From Bordetella parapertussis (lineage in GTDB: Bacteria > Pseudomonadota > Gammaproteobacteria > Burkholderiales > SG8-41): a stretch of 64,000 nt of DNA. Both the position numbers and the translations under genes were made by a program. Location of the stretch: the NCBI GenBank assembly GCA_945901405.1, contig CAMDLH010000002.1, positions 1-64,000 on the forward strand. The letters are read 5' to 3'. The notes under the pieces were generated by a model, which was given only the letters and a program-made list of their open reading frames with translations, did no database searches and was not told where the DNA came from. Every line of letters starts with the position of its first letter. Positions within the stretch are counted from its first letter, which is position 1. Positions 1 to 8,845 of this stretch are shown piece after piece.

Positions 1-192
1 CATGGCGCCGATGGCGTCTTTCGCCCACTCGTCCGACGGCACCAGCTTGGCGTAACCGCTGAGTATCGGCGCGCCGCCCAGGCGGTTTTCTTTTTCCACC
101 AGCACGGCGCGTTGCCCCACGCTGGCCAGTGAATGCGCGGCGGCAAGCCCGGCGGGGCCGCCGCCGACGACTAATATGGGTTTCGTGCTCAT
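1..192 (-). CDS. sHdrA-like FAD protein, N-terminus (partial, runs off left edge)
   Basis: Only the first 64 residues are in the window. They start MSTKPILVVGGGPAGLAAA, a dinucleotide-binding GxGxxG fold, followed by an acidic strand end (VEKENRLGG) as in FAD-binding HdrA proteins. The ATG overlaps the TGA of the upstream hdrB-like gene (ATGA), so the two are translationally coupled. Order dsrE-hdrC-hdrB-hdrA matches the sHdr (heterodisulfide-reductase-like) sulfur-oxidation operon, where HdrA is the flavin subunit of the cytoplasmic complex that oxidises protein-bound sulfane sulfur. The fragment alone would fit any NAD(P)/FAD oxidoreductase; the assignment rests on context. Confidence 0.75.
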   Translation of the reverse strand, partial: MSTKPILVVGGGPAGLAAAHSLASVGQRAVLVEKENRLGGAPILSGYAKLVPSDEWAKDAIGAM

Positions 193-1574
193 GGACGATT
201 CGCCGCGGGGGCAATGCGGGCGACCGGTTTGAACCCCGGCCCGGAGGTAATCATGCGCCGCGGGTCATAAAGATTCTCTTGTTTGCCGGCCTTGACCTCT
301 TCCAGATAGGCGACGAATTCGGCTTTCTTCGCCTGCCAGTCAATGCCGAGTTTTTCCATCAGATGCTCGGTGGGGGAAGCGTGCCAGTGAGACTGCACGA
401 TCTTGTACGGGTGCGCGCCGCACACCAGCGCCGCGAACTGACAATCGGCGAGCACCGCCAACTCCACCGGCTTGCCCGCCGCCTTGGCGATCCATTGATT
501 TTTGTCGAGCGTGGTGATGCAGCCGGTATCATGGCCGATCATCACATCGGCGTGCGCCTCTTCGACCGCGACCCGAATCTTGCGGTCGATGGCGAATGAG
601 CGCGTGAACTCGCGCTCGGAAATAATGTGCCGGAATCCAAAGCCGCAGCAGTCATACCAGGTTTTGTAATCGATGACCTGCGCGCCGAGTTCCTGCATGA
701 TGCCGGTGGACACCGCCAGCCGGTTGCCGCCCAGGATGTTGTCGTCGTAGATCGCGTCTTCCGGTACCATTTTGTAGACGTGGCACGCTGGGTGGATGGT
801 GGCGCGGATTTCGCTGCAATTGATTTCGCGCATGGCGTTGATGCGCCCGCGCATCACGTGCAGCCACTCCGAGTAATGCACCACCTCTTCGGGAATCAGC
901 AGCTTGCCGTCCACCAGGCGACCGAGCTTGCCGAGGATGGCGCGCACGCGCTCGCGCAGCGTGGCCGAGTGAATCAGGTAGCCGCGCACCTCTTTGTAGT
1001 TGCCGAACGAAGTGCCGCAATGCACCAGCGGATAGTAGTAGCCGCCGGGCAAGCCTTCCGCACGCGCCGCGACATACGCTTGGTGAAAGTTGCGCAGAAA
1101 CACCGCCGCGAGGCTTTCAAGATTGCCGATGCCGGAGCCGTGGTAGTTCCACGCGGTGCAGGAGGTCTGGTCGGTTTCGTCGAGGTACTCGACTTCGAGC
1201 TTGTTCATCAGCCACAGCAGCGAGGCCGGGTAGCCCGGAATATTGCCGCACTGACCGCATGATTTGTGATGCCATAGCCGCTGCGTGGGAATTTTTTTGT
1301 CCCAGCCGTAGAGCGTCTTGACCATCACGGGTTGATGTTCATCGGAGACGCGATGCACGACGATCTCGCCTTCTTTTTCAAGTTGCCACATGGCGTCGCG
1401 CACGTCTTCCACGCGATCCTTGCCGGTGAGCATCGAGCGGCGGTCTATTTTTTGCTCGACCCATGAAGTGGCGATACTGGCGTCGTGCGGCGAGAGCTTG
1501 GCGTCACGCCATTCGCTGCCGTGGCCCGTGAAACGCTCGGAGGTGATGGGGCCATCCGGTTTTAATGTAGTCAT
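189..1574 (-). CDS. sHdrB1-like heterodisulfide reductase subunit B
   Basis: 461 residues with HdrB-type cysteine clusters: SCGQCG and SCTAWNYHGSG in the first half, and HPACHVYK followed by TWYDCCGFGF, a CCG-type motif, in the second. In HdrB proteins such motifs bind the noncubane iron-sulfur centres at the disulfide site. Known sHdrB1 proteins are longer than methanogen HdrB and have an N-terminal extension; the first ~95 residues here fit that. It sits 15 bp after the hdrC-like gene and overlaps hdrA by 4 bp. Role inferred: catalytic or electron-handling subunit of the sHdr sulfur-oxidising complex in the cytoplasm. Confidence 0.85.
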   Translation of the reverse strand: MTTLKPDGPITSERFTGHGSEWRDAKLSPHDASIATSWVEQKIDRRSMLTGKDRVEDVRDAMWQLEKEGEIVVHRVSDEHQPVMVKTLYGWDKKIPTQRLWHHKSCGQCGNIPGYPASLLWLMNKLEVEYLDETDQTSCTAWNYHGSGIGNLESLAAVFLRNFHQAYVAARAEGLPGGYYYPLVHCGTSFGNYKEVRGYLIHSATLRERVRAILGKLGRLVDGKLLIPEEVVHYSEWLHVMRGRINAMREINCSEIRATIHPACHVYKMVPEDAIYDDNILGGNRLAVSTGIMQELGAQVIDYKTWYDCCGFGFRHIISEREFTRSFAIDRKIRVAVEEAHADVMIGHDTGCITTLDKNQWIAKAAGKPVELAVLADCQFAALVCGAHPYKIVQSHWHASPTEHLMEKLGIDWQAKKAEFVAYLEEVKAGKQENLYDPRRMITSGPGFKPVARIAPAANRP

Positions 1575-1589
1575 GCTGGTCTCCTTGAA

Positions 1590-2342
1590 TCAGTCGTCTT
1601 TCTCGTCTTCCTGCTCCGCCAGAAAATCTTTCCAGTCTTCGCGTTTTTCATCCATGAAATCGGCGATTACGTCGAATAGATTGCGGTCGATGCCCTCAAG
1701 CTGCTTTAACACGCCGGTTTCCTCCCAGATGGTGTAGAGCTCCACCGAAGTCTTAAGATTGACTTCCCACGCCGTGGCCGTGGTATTGAGCGTGGGCATC
1801 GGAATCGCCCTGCGCAACAATTTCAGCGGCGCATCGATCTTGGAGATGTTCGGGCCCCAATCGGCAAAGTGCTCGGCGTTAATCATGTCGGGCGCAAGCT
1901 GGTTGCCGGTGGACACCAGTTTCAGCATCACGCGGCTGAATGGGCGCAGCACGCTCTTGGCGGATTCCATCTCGTGCTTGATCGCGGTTTCGCGCATCAG
2001 CATGATGAGTCCGCCGGGCGAATTGCCGAACGGACAGCGCGCGGCGCAGGTGTAACACTGGGCGCAAGCCCAGATTTTTTCCTGCATCGCGTCGTAAATG
2101 CCTTCGAGGTTTTCGGTCCACAGCAACTGCACGATCTCGCGCGGACTGAAATCGTAGTAATGCGCGGCCGGGCACGTGGCGGTGCAGATGCCGCAATTAA
2201 GGCACCCGTGCAGCTCATGGTCGTAACGCAGGTCGGACTGAATGTCCTTGAAGATTTCTTCAAGCCGGGGACGCGACACCTGCGGCGTGTCGGAGACCGG
2301 ATCGCCGATGTGTTGCTGAACGCGCGTGGTGATGTCTGACAT
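1590..2342 (-). CDS. sHdrC1-like iron-sulfur subunit
   Basis: 250 residues with two ferredoxin-type 4Fe-4S signatures: C47, C50, C53, C57 (CLNCGICTATCP) and C93, C96, C99, C103 (CAQCYTCAARCP). This is the HdrC pattern, passing electrons between the HdrB and HdrA subunits. A TTG lies six codons upstream; the ATG at 2342 gives MSDITTRV and is preferred. The C-terminus is strongly acidic (EQEDEKDD). It follows the dsrE-like gene by 25 bp and precedes hdrB by 15 bp, so one transcript is likely. Confidence 0.87.
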   Translation of the reverse strand: MSDITTRVQQHIGDPVSDTPQVSRPRLEEIFKDIQSDLRYDHELHGCLNCGICTATCPAAHYYDFSPREIVQLLWTENLEGIYDAMQEKIWACAQCYTCAARCPFGNSPGGLIMLMRETAIKHEMESAKSVLRPFSRVMLKLVSTGNQLAPDMINAEHFADWGPNISKIDAPLKLLRRAIPMPTLNTTATAWEVNLKTSVELYTIWEETGVLKQLEGIDRNLFDVIADFMDEKREDWKDFLAEQEDEKDD

Positions 2343-2367
2343 GGCCGCGGGCCTCGTCAATAAGTTG

Positions 2368-2745
2368 TCAGTAAGTCAAGACCTTGCAGTCTTCTTCCAT
2401 GATAGTTTCGATCAAGTGCGCGCCGCCGACGATGCCCTCGCACTCCGGGATGAGATCGCATTCCTTCATGTCAAAGAGATCCATATTCGGCGAGCAGGTG
2501 TAGAACTTCACCCCTGCCTCATGCGCGTCCTTGATGAAGTCATACACGGTCTTCGGCGAGCCTTCCTTGACGTGCAGTTTTTCCGCCACGCCTTTTTTCA
2601 TGAGACGGCCCGCGGTGGCGGTGCAGATCACATCCACTTCGTAATCCATCGCCGCCGCGACGGAGGCCTGGAAGATCGGGGCGCCGAGTTCCTCCCCATT
2701 GCGCGGATCGGTATTGGCCATCACGATCACCAGTTTCTTTGCCAT
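2368..2745 (-). CDS. DsrE family sulfur carrier (DsrE3-like)
   Basis: 125 residues with the DsrE/DsrF-like fold start (MAKKLVIVMANTDPRNGEEL) and the family's helix after the first strand. Cysteines at 84 (YTCSPNMD), 96 and 102 are candidates for persulfide carriage, C84 being at the usual position after the fourth strand. In sHdr organisms small DsrE3 proteins work with TusA, donating or accepting sulfane sulfur on the way to the Hdr-like complex. It is the first gene of the dsrE-hdrC-hdrB-hdrA group and has an AT-rich promoter region directly upstream. The exact DsrE subgroup cannot be settled by eye. Confidence 0.85.
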   Translation of the reverse strand: MAKKLVIVMANTDPRNGEELGAPIFQASVAAAMDYEVDVICTATAGRLMKKGVAEKLHVKEGSPKTVYDFIKDAHEAGVKFYTCSPNMDLFDMKECDLIPECEGIVGGAHLIETIMEEDCKVLTY

Positions 2746-2794
2746 AAGTCCTCGCTCTTGCGGCTAGACCCGCTTGGGTGTTTACATCGTGCAC

Positions 2795-2820
2795 GTACTA
2801 TATATTAGAATTTCCTAAAA
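2795..2820 (-). promoter_or_regulatory. AT-rich promoter/operator candidate upstream of dsrE
   Basis: An AT-rich island in GC-rich surroundings, about 55-75 bp before the dsrE ATG. It contains ATATTAGAA (2802-2810) and a short dyad TTAG-N6-CTAA. The same nine bases occur in inverted orientation in the tusA/radical SAM divergent promoter region at 8872-8880. An ArsR-type repressor (sHdrR) is known to control such operons in other sulfur oxidisers; no regulator gene is visible here, so the operator role is inferred. Confidence 0.4.
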
Positions 2821-2908
2821 TAGCAAGCCAAGGTGTGGCTGAGCGCCGCCCGGGCGCAAAAATCGCAAGAAATCGATTACGGAACGTGGGGCTATATTCC
2901 CCCGAAAT

Positions 2909-3364
2909 TCAGGGACGCAGGTAGGCGTAACCCTCGCGCTGCTGCAAGCGCGTGATCTCGGCCACACCCGAAGGCACGAAAGTCGCCTCGGGTATGAATT
3001 TGCGTTTGTCGATCTTGCGGTTGCGCAGCGTGATCTCGCACACATCGAATTTGACGCCGCGCCCCTTCAATTCCTCGACGGCAATGTTGTACGGATTGCC
3101 GTTGCGATCCTTGGCGCCGTCGAACAGGAAATCCACGCCCTGCGCGTGGGTGACCACGATGATCTTCGCCTTGGGATTCACTTCAAGGTGGTTGCCGACA
3201 TTGCGCAAGGCATTCGCCGCCTGCGCGCCGGTGTCGTTGATGTGATAAACGACTTTGTCCTCGCCTACAGCCGTCTTGGTGTCACCGCCGCCGGTCGACG
3301 TGCAACCGCTGATTAAACTTGCACCCGCCGCTAATGCAACGATGAATGTCTTGAAAGTTGCCAT
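2909..3364 (-). CDS. DsrE-like lipoprotein, secreted
   Basis: 151 residues. The N-terminus (MATFKTFIVALAAGASLISGCTS) is a lipoprotein signal peptide with lipobox LISGC. The mature part resembles DsrE/DsrF-like domains: a strand and helix with NALRNVGNHL, then KIIVVTHAQGVDFL and a GVKFDVCEITL segment carrying a single conserved-looking cysteine. The ATG at 3364 is preferred over a GTG two codons upstream. It probably sits in the periplasm, so it cannot hand sulfur directly to the cytoplasmic Hdr complex. Its position between the lipoyl-assembly genes and dsrE suggests a role in external sulfur handling, which is inference. Confidence 0.7.
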   Translation of the reverse strand: MATFKTFIVALAAGASLISGCTSTGGGDTKTAVGEDKVVYHINDTGAQAANALRNVGNHLEVNPKAKIIVVTHAQGVDFLFDGAKDRNGNPYNIAVEELKGRGVKFDVCEITLRNRKIDKRKFIPEATFVPSGVAEITRLQQREGYAYLRP

Positions 3365-3449
3365 GATCACGCCCTCCCCGTTATCCAGTTGAAGAATTTA
3401 CGATAGTCCCGTTGCCCGTTTTTTACAAGTGAGCGATGCAGCCATGCAA

Positions 3450-4148
3450 CTATTCCGCGTCCATCCATGCGGTATGGCGCACCAGCCCCGCCATGATCGG
3501 CACCAGCGCGTCCTCCAGTGGGCGCTGCACCACGCCCAGCCGATCAAGACTCTCCGCCACACCAGGCGGCGACTCCTCGAACTCCATGATCAGGTCCTCG
3601 ATCATCGCGCGCTTGATGCCAGGGTGTGCGGCGAAGCCGAATGCAGATCGGCCGATTTGCCACACCGCAGGCCGCTCCTTGGCGTCTCGCGCCAGCATCG
3701 TCGCGTACGAAGGCGGCACGGGCCAATCGCGCATATAAATCACCAGCGGAAACTCCCGCGGCAAATAACCACCCAAAGCACCGTCGACAACACGATGCGC
3801 CGTGGTGATTTCAAACGCAAGCCCGGTGGCTTGCGCGCTGCCGCCCGCCGCCAGCGCGAGTATCTGCGCGCCGAGGCCGATGCCGATCACCGGCCACTCG
3901 CGCATCAGACAGGTGTGCGCGAGCGCGGTCTCCTCCTTCAGCGTCGGCAGATCACGCGTGCCCGCGCTGCCCCACGGCCCGCCGCCGAGCAGGATCAACC
4001 CTTCGCTGATGTTGTCGCGATGCGGCAGCGCTTCCTTGCCCGCAAACGGGCGGTAATACTTGAAGCGCACGTTGCGGCCCTCGAGATGATCTTCCATCTG
4101 CCCTAGGTATTCGGCGGAAGTGTGTTGCAGGACGTGGATTTGTTTCAT
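3450..4148 (-). CDS. Class I glutamine-amidotransferase-like protein, catalytic Cys missing
   Basis: 232 residues with the class I GATase fold: GLILLGGGPWGS near residues 50-61, the nucleophile elbow at 88-95 and a late HP motif. The elbow reads GIGLGAQ, so glycine 91 replaces the catalytic cysteine of GICLGAQ. The usual HPE reads HPG (175-177). Two of the three triad residues are therefore absent and glutamine hydrolysis is unlikely. The gene follows the sLpl(AB)-like ligase by 40 bp on the same strand, so a binding or regulatory role in lipoyl or sulfur metabolism is possible. Guanine or peptide-processing GATase relatives cannot be excluded. Confidence 0.75.
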   Translation of the reverse strand: MKQIHVLQHTSAEYLGQMEDHLEGRNVRFKYYRPFAGKEALPHRDNISEGLILLGGGPWGSAGTRDLPTLKEETALAHTCLMREWPVIGIGLGAQILALAAGGSAQATGLAFEITTAHRVVDGALGGYLPREFPLVIYMRDWPVPPSYATMLARDAKERPAVWQIGRSAFGFAAHPGIKRAMIEDLIMEFEESPPGVAESLDRLGVVQRPLEDALVPIMAGLVRHTAWMDAE

Positions 4149-4188
4149 GCAAAAAGGCGTGCTTGAGGCGTTACGTAAGTCATTGTTA

Positions 4189-5271
4189 TTAAATGATTTT
4201 TTGTGCAGCTTGAGAATGCACCGCTACCTCGAACGCAGCGCGAAAATCCGCCGGCGTCACTGTCAGCAGGCCAGTTTTCGCCCGCGCGAAAAACCGTGCA
4301 ATCGTGTCACCCACGTCAGCCACCGCGATGCCGCGCAGCGCCGCCTCAAGATCAAAAATCGTGCGCGGCGGCGTGACAAAAAAATCGCCGGTGAACAGCA
4401 CTTCGCGTATGCGTTCACTGCGCGCGCCCTCGAGTCGCACGTACGCCGTGATCGTGCCGCCCGCGCCGGTGTGAGTACCGCTCAACACCGCCCTGTCCGC
4501 GCCCGGATCGTCTATCTCCATTACGAACGCATCGGCGCCAATCTCCTCGTCGTGCAGCCGCGCGGCTAGTAATTCTTCTTCGTTCGCAATAACACCGGGC
4601 GCGGTTGAAATACCCAGCCGTTCGGCAAAGCCCGCCAGCAGCGCCTCTTGCAACGCTTCAATCGTGGGCGAAGTACCCAGCAATCCGCGCAAGGTGACCA
4701 CGCGCTGCGCGGCGGAATCGAGCGCGCGCTTGGCGAGCTTGGCTTGCGGCACATTGAGCGCGGCGATCATGTCGGCCGGGTTCATGTCGATCAGCACCGT
4801 ACCTTGATAAAACAGCGTGTCGCCGTCGAAGAATCCGCCAGTGCCGCTGACCTTGCGGCCATCGACTTCGATATCGTTGCGCGGGCGGTATTTTGCATTG
4901 ACGCCGAGTCTGGACAACCCTGCCGCGGCCGCCTCGCAGATTTCGCGCGTGAGTTCGGCGAGCGAATTGATGCCCAGCGTGGCGCGGTGAAAAATCAGCT
5001 CCCAGCCGAGTTGGCCTTCGTCGAAATAAATCGCGCCGCCGCCGGTGATGCGGCGCGCGATGCCGATGCCGCGCGCGCGGCAATGCTCCAGTTTGATCTC
5101 GCGCGACAGCGCCTGATGGCGGCCCAACAGCGCGCTCGGCTTGAAGCGCAAAAAGCGAATGGTGTCGGGAATTTGCCCCGCGCGATGTGCGTCGATCAGC
5201 GCCTGATCGAACGCGATGTTGCGCCGCGCATCGCGAAGGCCGGTGTCGATGACGCGGAAGTGTTTTTGCAT
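4189..5271 (-). CDS. sLpl(AB)-type lipoate/octanoate:protein ligase
   Basis: 360 residues. The BPL/LplA/LipB fold is clear: RRITGGGAIYFDEGQLGWEL at 73-92 and the catalytic-lysine motif DGRKVSGTGG with K140. A C-terminal domain from about residue 235 gives LplA-like size. Family role: attaches lipoate or octanoate to a carrier; in sHdr organisms a dedicated sLpl(AB) serves the lipoate-binding protein LbpA that works with the Hdr-like complex. The adjacent two radical SAM genes and flavoprotein match the lipoate-assembly set (sLpl(AB), LipS1, LipS2, LipT) known from such organisms. It lies 12 bp after the radical SAM gene. The lbpA target is not in the window. Confidence 0.85.
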   Translation of the reverse strand: MQKHFRVIDTGLRDARRNIAFDQALIDAHRAGQIPDTIRFLRFKPSALLGRHQALSREIKLEHCRARGIGIARRITGGGAIYFDEGQLGWELIFHRATLGINSLAELTREICEAAAAGLSRLGVNAKYRPRNDIEVDGRKVSGTGGFFDGDTLFYQGTVLIDMNPADMIAALNVPQAKLAKRALDSAAQRVVTLRGLLGTSPTIEALQEALLAGFAERLGISTAPGVIANEEELLAARLHDEEIGADAFVMEIDDPGADRAVLSGTHTGAGGTITAYVRLEGARSERIREVLFTGDFFVTPPRTIFDLEAALRGIAVADVGDTIARFFARAKTGLLTVTPADFRAAFEVAVHSQAAQKII

Positions 5272-5283
5272 GCGCTCAGGATT

Positions 5284-6546
5284 TCACTTCGACCGCACTT
5301 CAACTATCGGCAATTGACGGCGAATTTTTTTCAAGTCAGTCTTGTTCGGCTGAAACGGAAAACTCGCGATATTCGACGGCGGCGAATCGCCATAGGGCCG
5401 GTCGCACGCCGAAATATCATCGGCGAATTTGCCCGGACAACCCGAGGTGCGAAACGCGACACCAGCGTTGATCACATCATCCAGTTCGCCCTGGGCCACG
5501 CCGAAATCCGTGACGCGGCCCTCGGCGTCGAACTTCATTTGCTCCACGCGCACGCCGCGATAATCGATCAGGTAACGCGCGAGCTGGACGCGCCGCCACT
5601 GATCGCGCGGGGTGGCGGGCAGATGATCCATCAACGAACCTTTCTCCGGGAAGAAGCAGAACATGTGGCTGTGCCCGCCCATATTGACCAGTTGTTGCAC
5701 CAGCGTCAACACGTCGTGCTCGGTCTCGCCCATGCCGACGATGATGTGCGCGCCGAATTTTTGCGGCCCGAAAATATCGTGCGCGTCGTTGAGGATTTCC
5801 CAGTACTTCGCCCACGAATGCGGCGACTGCACACCCTTGCCGCGCGTGCGGTCGAAAATCTCCGGCGTCGCCGCATCCAGCGCCACGGTGAAAATATCCG
5901 CACCCATTGCGTGCAGGCGCTCGACGTCGCTACGCTGCATGGTGGTGGGGTTCGACAGAATCGACACCGGGATCGTCTCCGGCGAGATGCGATCCGTCCA
6001 TTGTTTTAACACCGTCACCGTGTCGTCGTCCGAGCGCGGATGCGTAATCATCGAAATGCACATGCGGTGAAACGGACTCGCCGCGCCGTCGCTCGCCACC
6101 TTGGCGATGACTTTTTCCAGCGGCACCGCCGGCCAATCGACGCGGATGAAATTGCGGTCGGCGTAATCACGCTCGGCCTCGCGATGACGCGCGAGCCCGC
6201 AATACGCGCAGTTGGCGCGGCAGCCTTCCGGGTACGACAGCAGCAGATTCAGACAGCGCGTGCATTCGCAGCGATACATCTTGCCCGACATGATGCCCAG
6301 CGTGATCGCCGCCGCCGTGGACAACTGCACGTATTCCGGCGAGCGCATGTGCGGCGTGAGGATGTTGTAGTTGGGCAGATACACGCCCTGCGGTGCGACG
6401 TTGTTGGCCTTGACGCGCCCGCCGTTGCGCATTTCCTTCGGCGGCATCAGCGGTTGGCGCGGTTGCATCAGCGCGGCGGGGTTGTGATCCAGCGTCGCGG
6501 TGGCGGTGTTGGCAATCGATTCAGCATCAGGCCGTTGGCAACTCAT
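5284..6546 (-). CDS. Radical SAM lipoyl synthase, LipS1/LipS2 type (second in operon)
   Basis: 420 residues from the ATG at 6546 (a GTG lies four codons upstream). The radical SAM cluster is C109-x3-C113-x2-C116 (CRANCAYC). C93, C95 and C98 (CECTRC) just before it could bind an auxiliary cluster, the sulfur donor in lipoyl synthases. The sequence resembles biotin-synthase-like radical SAM proteins, not classical LipA. Two different enzymes of this kind, LipS1 and LipS2, together insert the two sulfurs of lipoate in the sHdr-linked pathway; the order lipS-lipT-lipS-slpl(AB) fits. I cannot tell by eye which of the two this is, so no symbol is given. Confidence 0.82.
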   Translation of the reverse strand: MSCQRPDAESIANTATATLDHNPAALMQPRQPLMPPKEMRNGGRVKANNVAPQGVYLPNYNILTPHMRSPEYVQLSTAAAITLGIMSGKMYRCECTRCLNLLLSYPEGCRANCAYCGLARHREAERDYADRNFIRVDWPAVPLEKVIAKVASDGAASPFHRMCISMITHPRSDDDTVTVLKQWTDRISPETIPVSILSNPTTMQRSDVERLHAMGADIFTVALDAATPEIFDRTRGKGVQSPHSWAKYWEILNDAHDIFGPQKFGAHIIVGMGETEHDVLTLVQQLVNMGGHSHMFCFFPEKGSLMDHLPATPRDQWRRVQLARYLIDYRGVRVEQMKFDAEGRVTDFGVAQGELDDVINAGVAFRTSGCPGKFADDISACDRPYGDSPPSNIASFPFQPNKTDLKKIRRQLPIVEVRSK

Positions 6547-6600
6547 GAGGGGGCGCACTTATCAGGCGGTTTATTGTAAGTATTTATTTTAAAATAATAT

Positions 6601-7677
6601 TTATTGTGACGCCCAGTATTGCGGATAGGCGATCCAGCCCCGCCGCAATGCGTCTTTGTCGCGCCGTGTCGCGGCCAGCGCCTCGCGGTGGCGTTGCGCG
6701 CGCGCCAACGCCGCGCCGAATACATCGTCGAGTTCTTCCGCGTAATCTGCGGGCGCGGACGTATCACCGGCATCACCAGCATTACCGCGGAGCGTTGCCG
6801 CCGCCGCGCGCCCCGCAAGACGGCCCGATTGCACCGCGGCGCTGATACCCGCGCCCGTCACCGGGTTGGTCAACCCGGCGGCGTCCCCCGCCAGCAGCAC
6901 CACGGTATTCGCCAGCATGCCCCAGGGCTTCAACATGCCGCCTGCCGGAATCAGCCCGCCGGTCATGCCCAGCACCTGCGCGCCGACCTGGCCGCGCTGA
7001 ATCAGCGTTTGGTGCAAGCCGCTGACGATGCGTTTGAGTTGCCGCTTGTATTCAGGCGCGACACCTGCGCCCAGGTTGGCGACATCACCCTTGGGAAACA
7101 GCCAGCCATAGCCGCCGGGAATATCCGCCGAGAGAAAAATATCCGTCGCGTCGTGCGCCTGGTTAAGCGGCACGGTGATTTGCCGCGTCTCGATCAATTG
7201 CGTGTTGACGCTGCCAATGGCGCGGCCTGCGAGCGAGCGTGGACCATCGGCGCCGATAATCACGCGCGGCTGGATCGTGCGGCCATCGGACAGCTTCACC
7301 ACGCCGCCGGCGGAAATGGCGCGTGCGCTCACGCCAAACTCGCATTGCGCCCCGGCTTCTCGCGCCTGCCGCGCCAGCGCGGCGTCAAAGTCGGCACGGT
7401 CGAGCATGTGGCCCGGAAAGTTTGCCTGTACGTCGGGATCGTCCTGCTCGACAAACGTCGTCATCGACGCAATTCGCTGACGCACCGAAGCATGCAACTC
7501 CGCTACATCCATGCCGATCATCGCGGGCACGAACTCCGCGCATTGCACCGGCACACCCGCGATTTGCTTGCGGTCAATGGCGATAACCTTGCATCCACCA
7601 CGCGCCGCCTGCGTGGCGGCGCAGGCGCCCGCCGGGCCGAGGCCCAGCACCAGCACATCAGTATGCAGGACACTCAT
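6601..7677 (-). CDS. lipT: LipT-like FAD oxidoreductase (geranylgeranyl-reductase family)
   Basis: 358 residues. The N-terminus MSVLHTDVLVLGLGPAGAC is an FAD-binding Rossmann motif; VIIGADGPRS (middle) and LLAGDAAGLTNPVTGAG (late) are the other flavin contacts of geranylgeranyl-reductase/PHBH-like flavoproteins. The ATG at 7677 overlaps the TGA of the upstream radical SAM gene (ATGA), so the two are coupled. In lipoate-assembly clusters of sHdr organisms a flavoprotein of this family (LipT) sits between lipS1 and lipS2, probably supplying electrons. About 55 bp of AT-rich sequence separates it from the next gene. Confidence 0.8.
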   Translation of the reverse strand: MSVLHTDVLVLGLGPAGACAATQAARGGCKVIAIDRKQIAGVPVQCAEFVPAMIGMDVAELHASVRQRIASMTTFVEQDDPDVQANFPGHMLDRADFDAALARQAREAGAQCEFGVSARAISAGGVVKLSDGRTIQPRVIIGADGPRSLAGRAIGSVNTQLIETRQITVPLNQAHDATDIFLSADIPGGYGWLFPKGDVANLGAGVAPEYKRQLKRIVSGLHQTLIQRGQVGAQVLGMTGGLIPAGGMLKPWGMLANTVVLLAGDAAGLTNPVTGAGISAAVQSGRLAGRAAAATLRGNAGDAGDTSAPADYAEELDDVFGAALARAQRHREALAATRRDKDALRRGWIAYPQYWASQ

Positions 7678-8753
7678 CGTGCAAACACGATGGGTTGCAC
7701 GGCGGGTTGTGCAATAGGTGCGGCACGCGGATGCAGCTTGATAGTGTTGCCGGTTTTCACCGAGCAACAGGCATGTTCCTGCACCGCCGGGCGCCCGATG
7801 GCGTGCGCTGCCATCAACGCGCCATCGGCAGGGAACGCAATGCCGTCCAGACCTGCGATGACCGCATAGGCATCGGTCACGCGCCGGTGCATGCCCGCCG
7901 GTCGCGCGCAACCCAGCAGTACTTGCCGGTCGGGAATGCGCGTGCGCGCTTCAAGAAATATGCGTCCCACGTCGCCGGTGTCGGGTGTAACGAACGTGCC
8001 GGGCTTGGAATAAAACGGCATCACCACCACCAGCACCAGCGAGTGAATCGCGTGGCGGCTGACGATATCCAGCGCGTTAGGTTCACCGAGGATGCGCCCA
8101 TAGTGCAGGCCTATCACGATATGCGGCACCACTTCCATCGTGGTGGAACACAACGCCGCCAGCGTGGCCTCGAAATCGTCCACCGAGCGGTCCAGGTGAT
8201 ACACACCGGTAATCGTCTCGCGCGCGCCGATCACATCCATCATCGCGGTATCGACCCCCGCAGCCGCGATGCTGCGCGCACGCTTCTGGTCCAGCAAGGC
8301 CGTATGAATGGCGACGCGCAGGTGTGGAAAATCGCGCTTCAGCCCCTCCACTACCGGCAGATAGCGCTCGTACGGCACCTCGTTGCGTTTATTGGAGCCG
8401 CCGGACAGCAGGAAACCTTGCAGATTCTCGCGCACCACCATATCGCGCACCTTGGCATCGAGCATGGCAGGGTTGGTGGCGGGGATCATCGGTTCGAGGA
8501 TTTTCGCCTGACAATGATCGCAATTCAGGCCGCAGGCGCCGGCGGTAATCGAAAACGCCGGAAAGCTGTTCTTGCCGCAGCCGCTGACATCACAACTGGA
8601 ATACGATTTAAAGGTCGGCGTGGAAAACCGAATCTCGCGGCCCGTCACGCGCGGCGCGCGGCGTTCGCACTCGGCGACGAACGCGGCGTCCAGCCCGGCA
8701 TCCTCGAGTTCCTCGATCACTGCGAGCTTTTCGTTCCAGCTTGCGGATGTCAT
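7674..8753 (-). CDS. Radical SAM lipoyl synthase, LipS1/LipS2 type (first in operon)
   Basis: 359 residues from the ATG at 8753; in-frame ATG 8777 and TTG 8831 are alternatives and no start has a strong Shine-Dalgarno. The radical SAM cluster is C74-x3-C78-x2-C81 (CGLNCDHC). C54 and C59 precede it and a late HACCSVKTGN motif adds further cysteines, suited to an auxiliary Fe-S cluster. It is the first gene of the lipS-lipT-lipS-slpl(AB) run and is divergent from tusA. Proposed role: one of the two sulfur insertions that turn protein-bound octanoate into lipoate. Confidence 0.82.
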   Translation of the reverse strand: MTSASWNEKLAVIEELEDAGLDAAFVAECERRAPRVTGREIRFSTPTFKSYSSCDVSGCGKNSFPAFSITAGACGLNCDHCQAKILEPMIPATNPAMLDAKVRDMVVRENLQGFLLSGGSNKRNEVPYERYLPVVEGLKRDFPHLRVAIHTALLDQKRARSIAAAGVDTAMMDVIGARETITGVYHLDRSVDDFEATLAALCSTTMEVVPHIVIGLHYGRILGEPNALDIVSRHAIHSLVLVVVMPFYSKPGTFVTPDTGDVGRIFLEARTRIPDRQVLLGCARPAGMHRRVTDAYAVIAGLDGIAFPADGALMAAHAIGRPAVQEHACCSVKTGNTIKLHPRAAPIAQPAVQPIVFAR

Positions 8754-8845
8754 TGCAGTTCCAGTGCGCTGTCCCATGAACGCCGATGCACGCGCCGCCG
8801 CGCCCCGCGGCAAAAACGGGGTTATTGACAACGGCGGAATAATTG

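Noticed and set aside
4648..6009. 453-residue plus-strand open frame
   Set aside because: It is antisense to the ligase and radical SAM genes, is rich in H, R, A and D as expected of a shadow frame, and has no domain.
5284..6546. Biotin synthase (bioB)
   Set aside because: The fold is related, but the place between a LipT-like flavoprotein and a lipoate ligase, with an upstream CxCxxC, fits LipS1/LipS2-type lipoyl synthases better, and no other bio gene is present.
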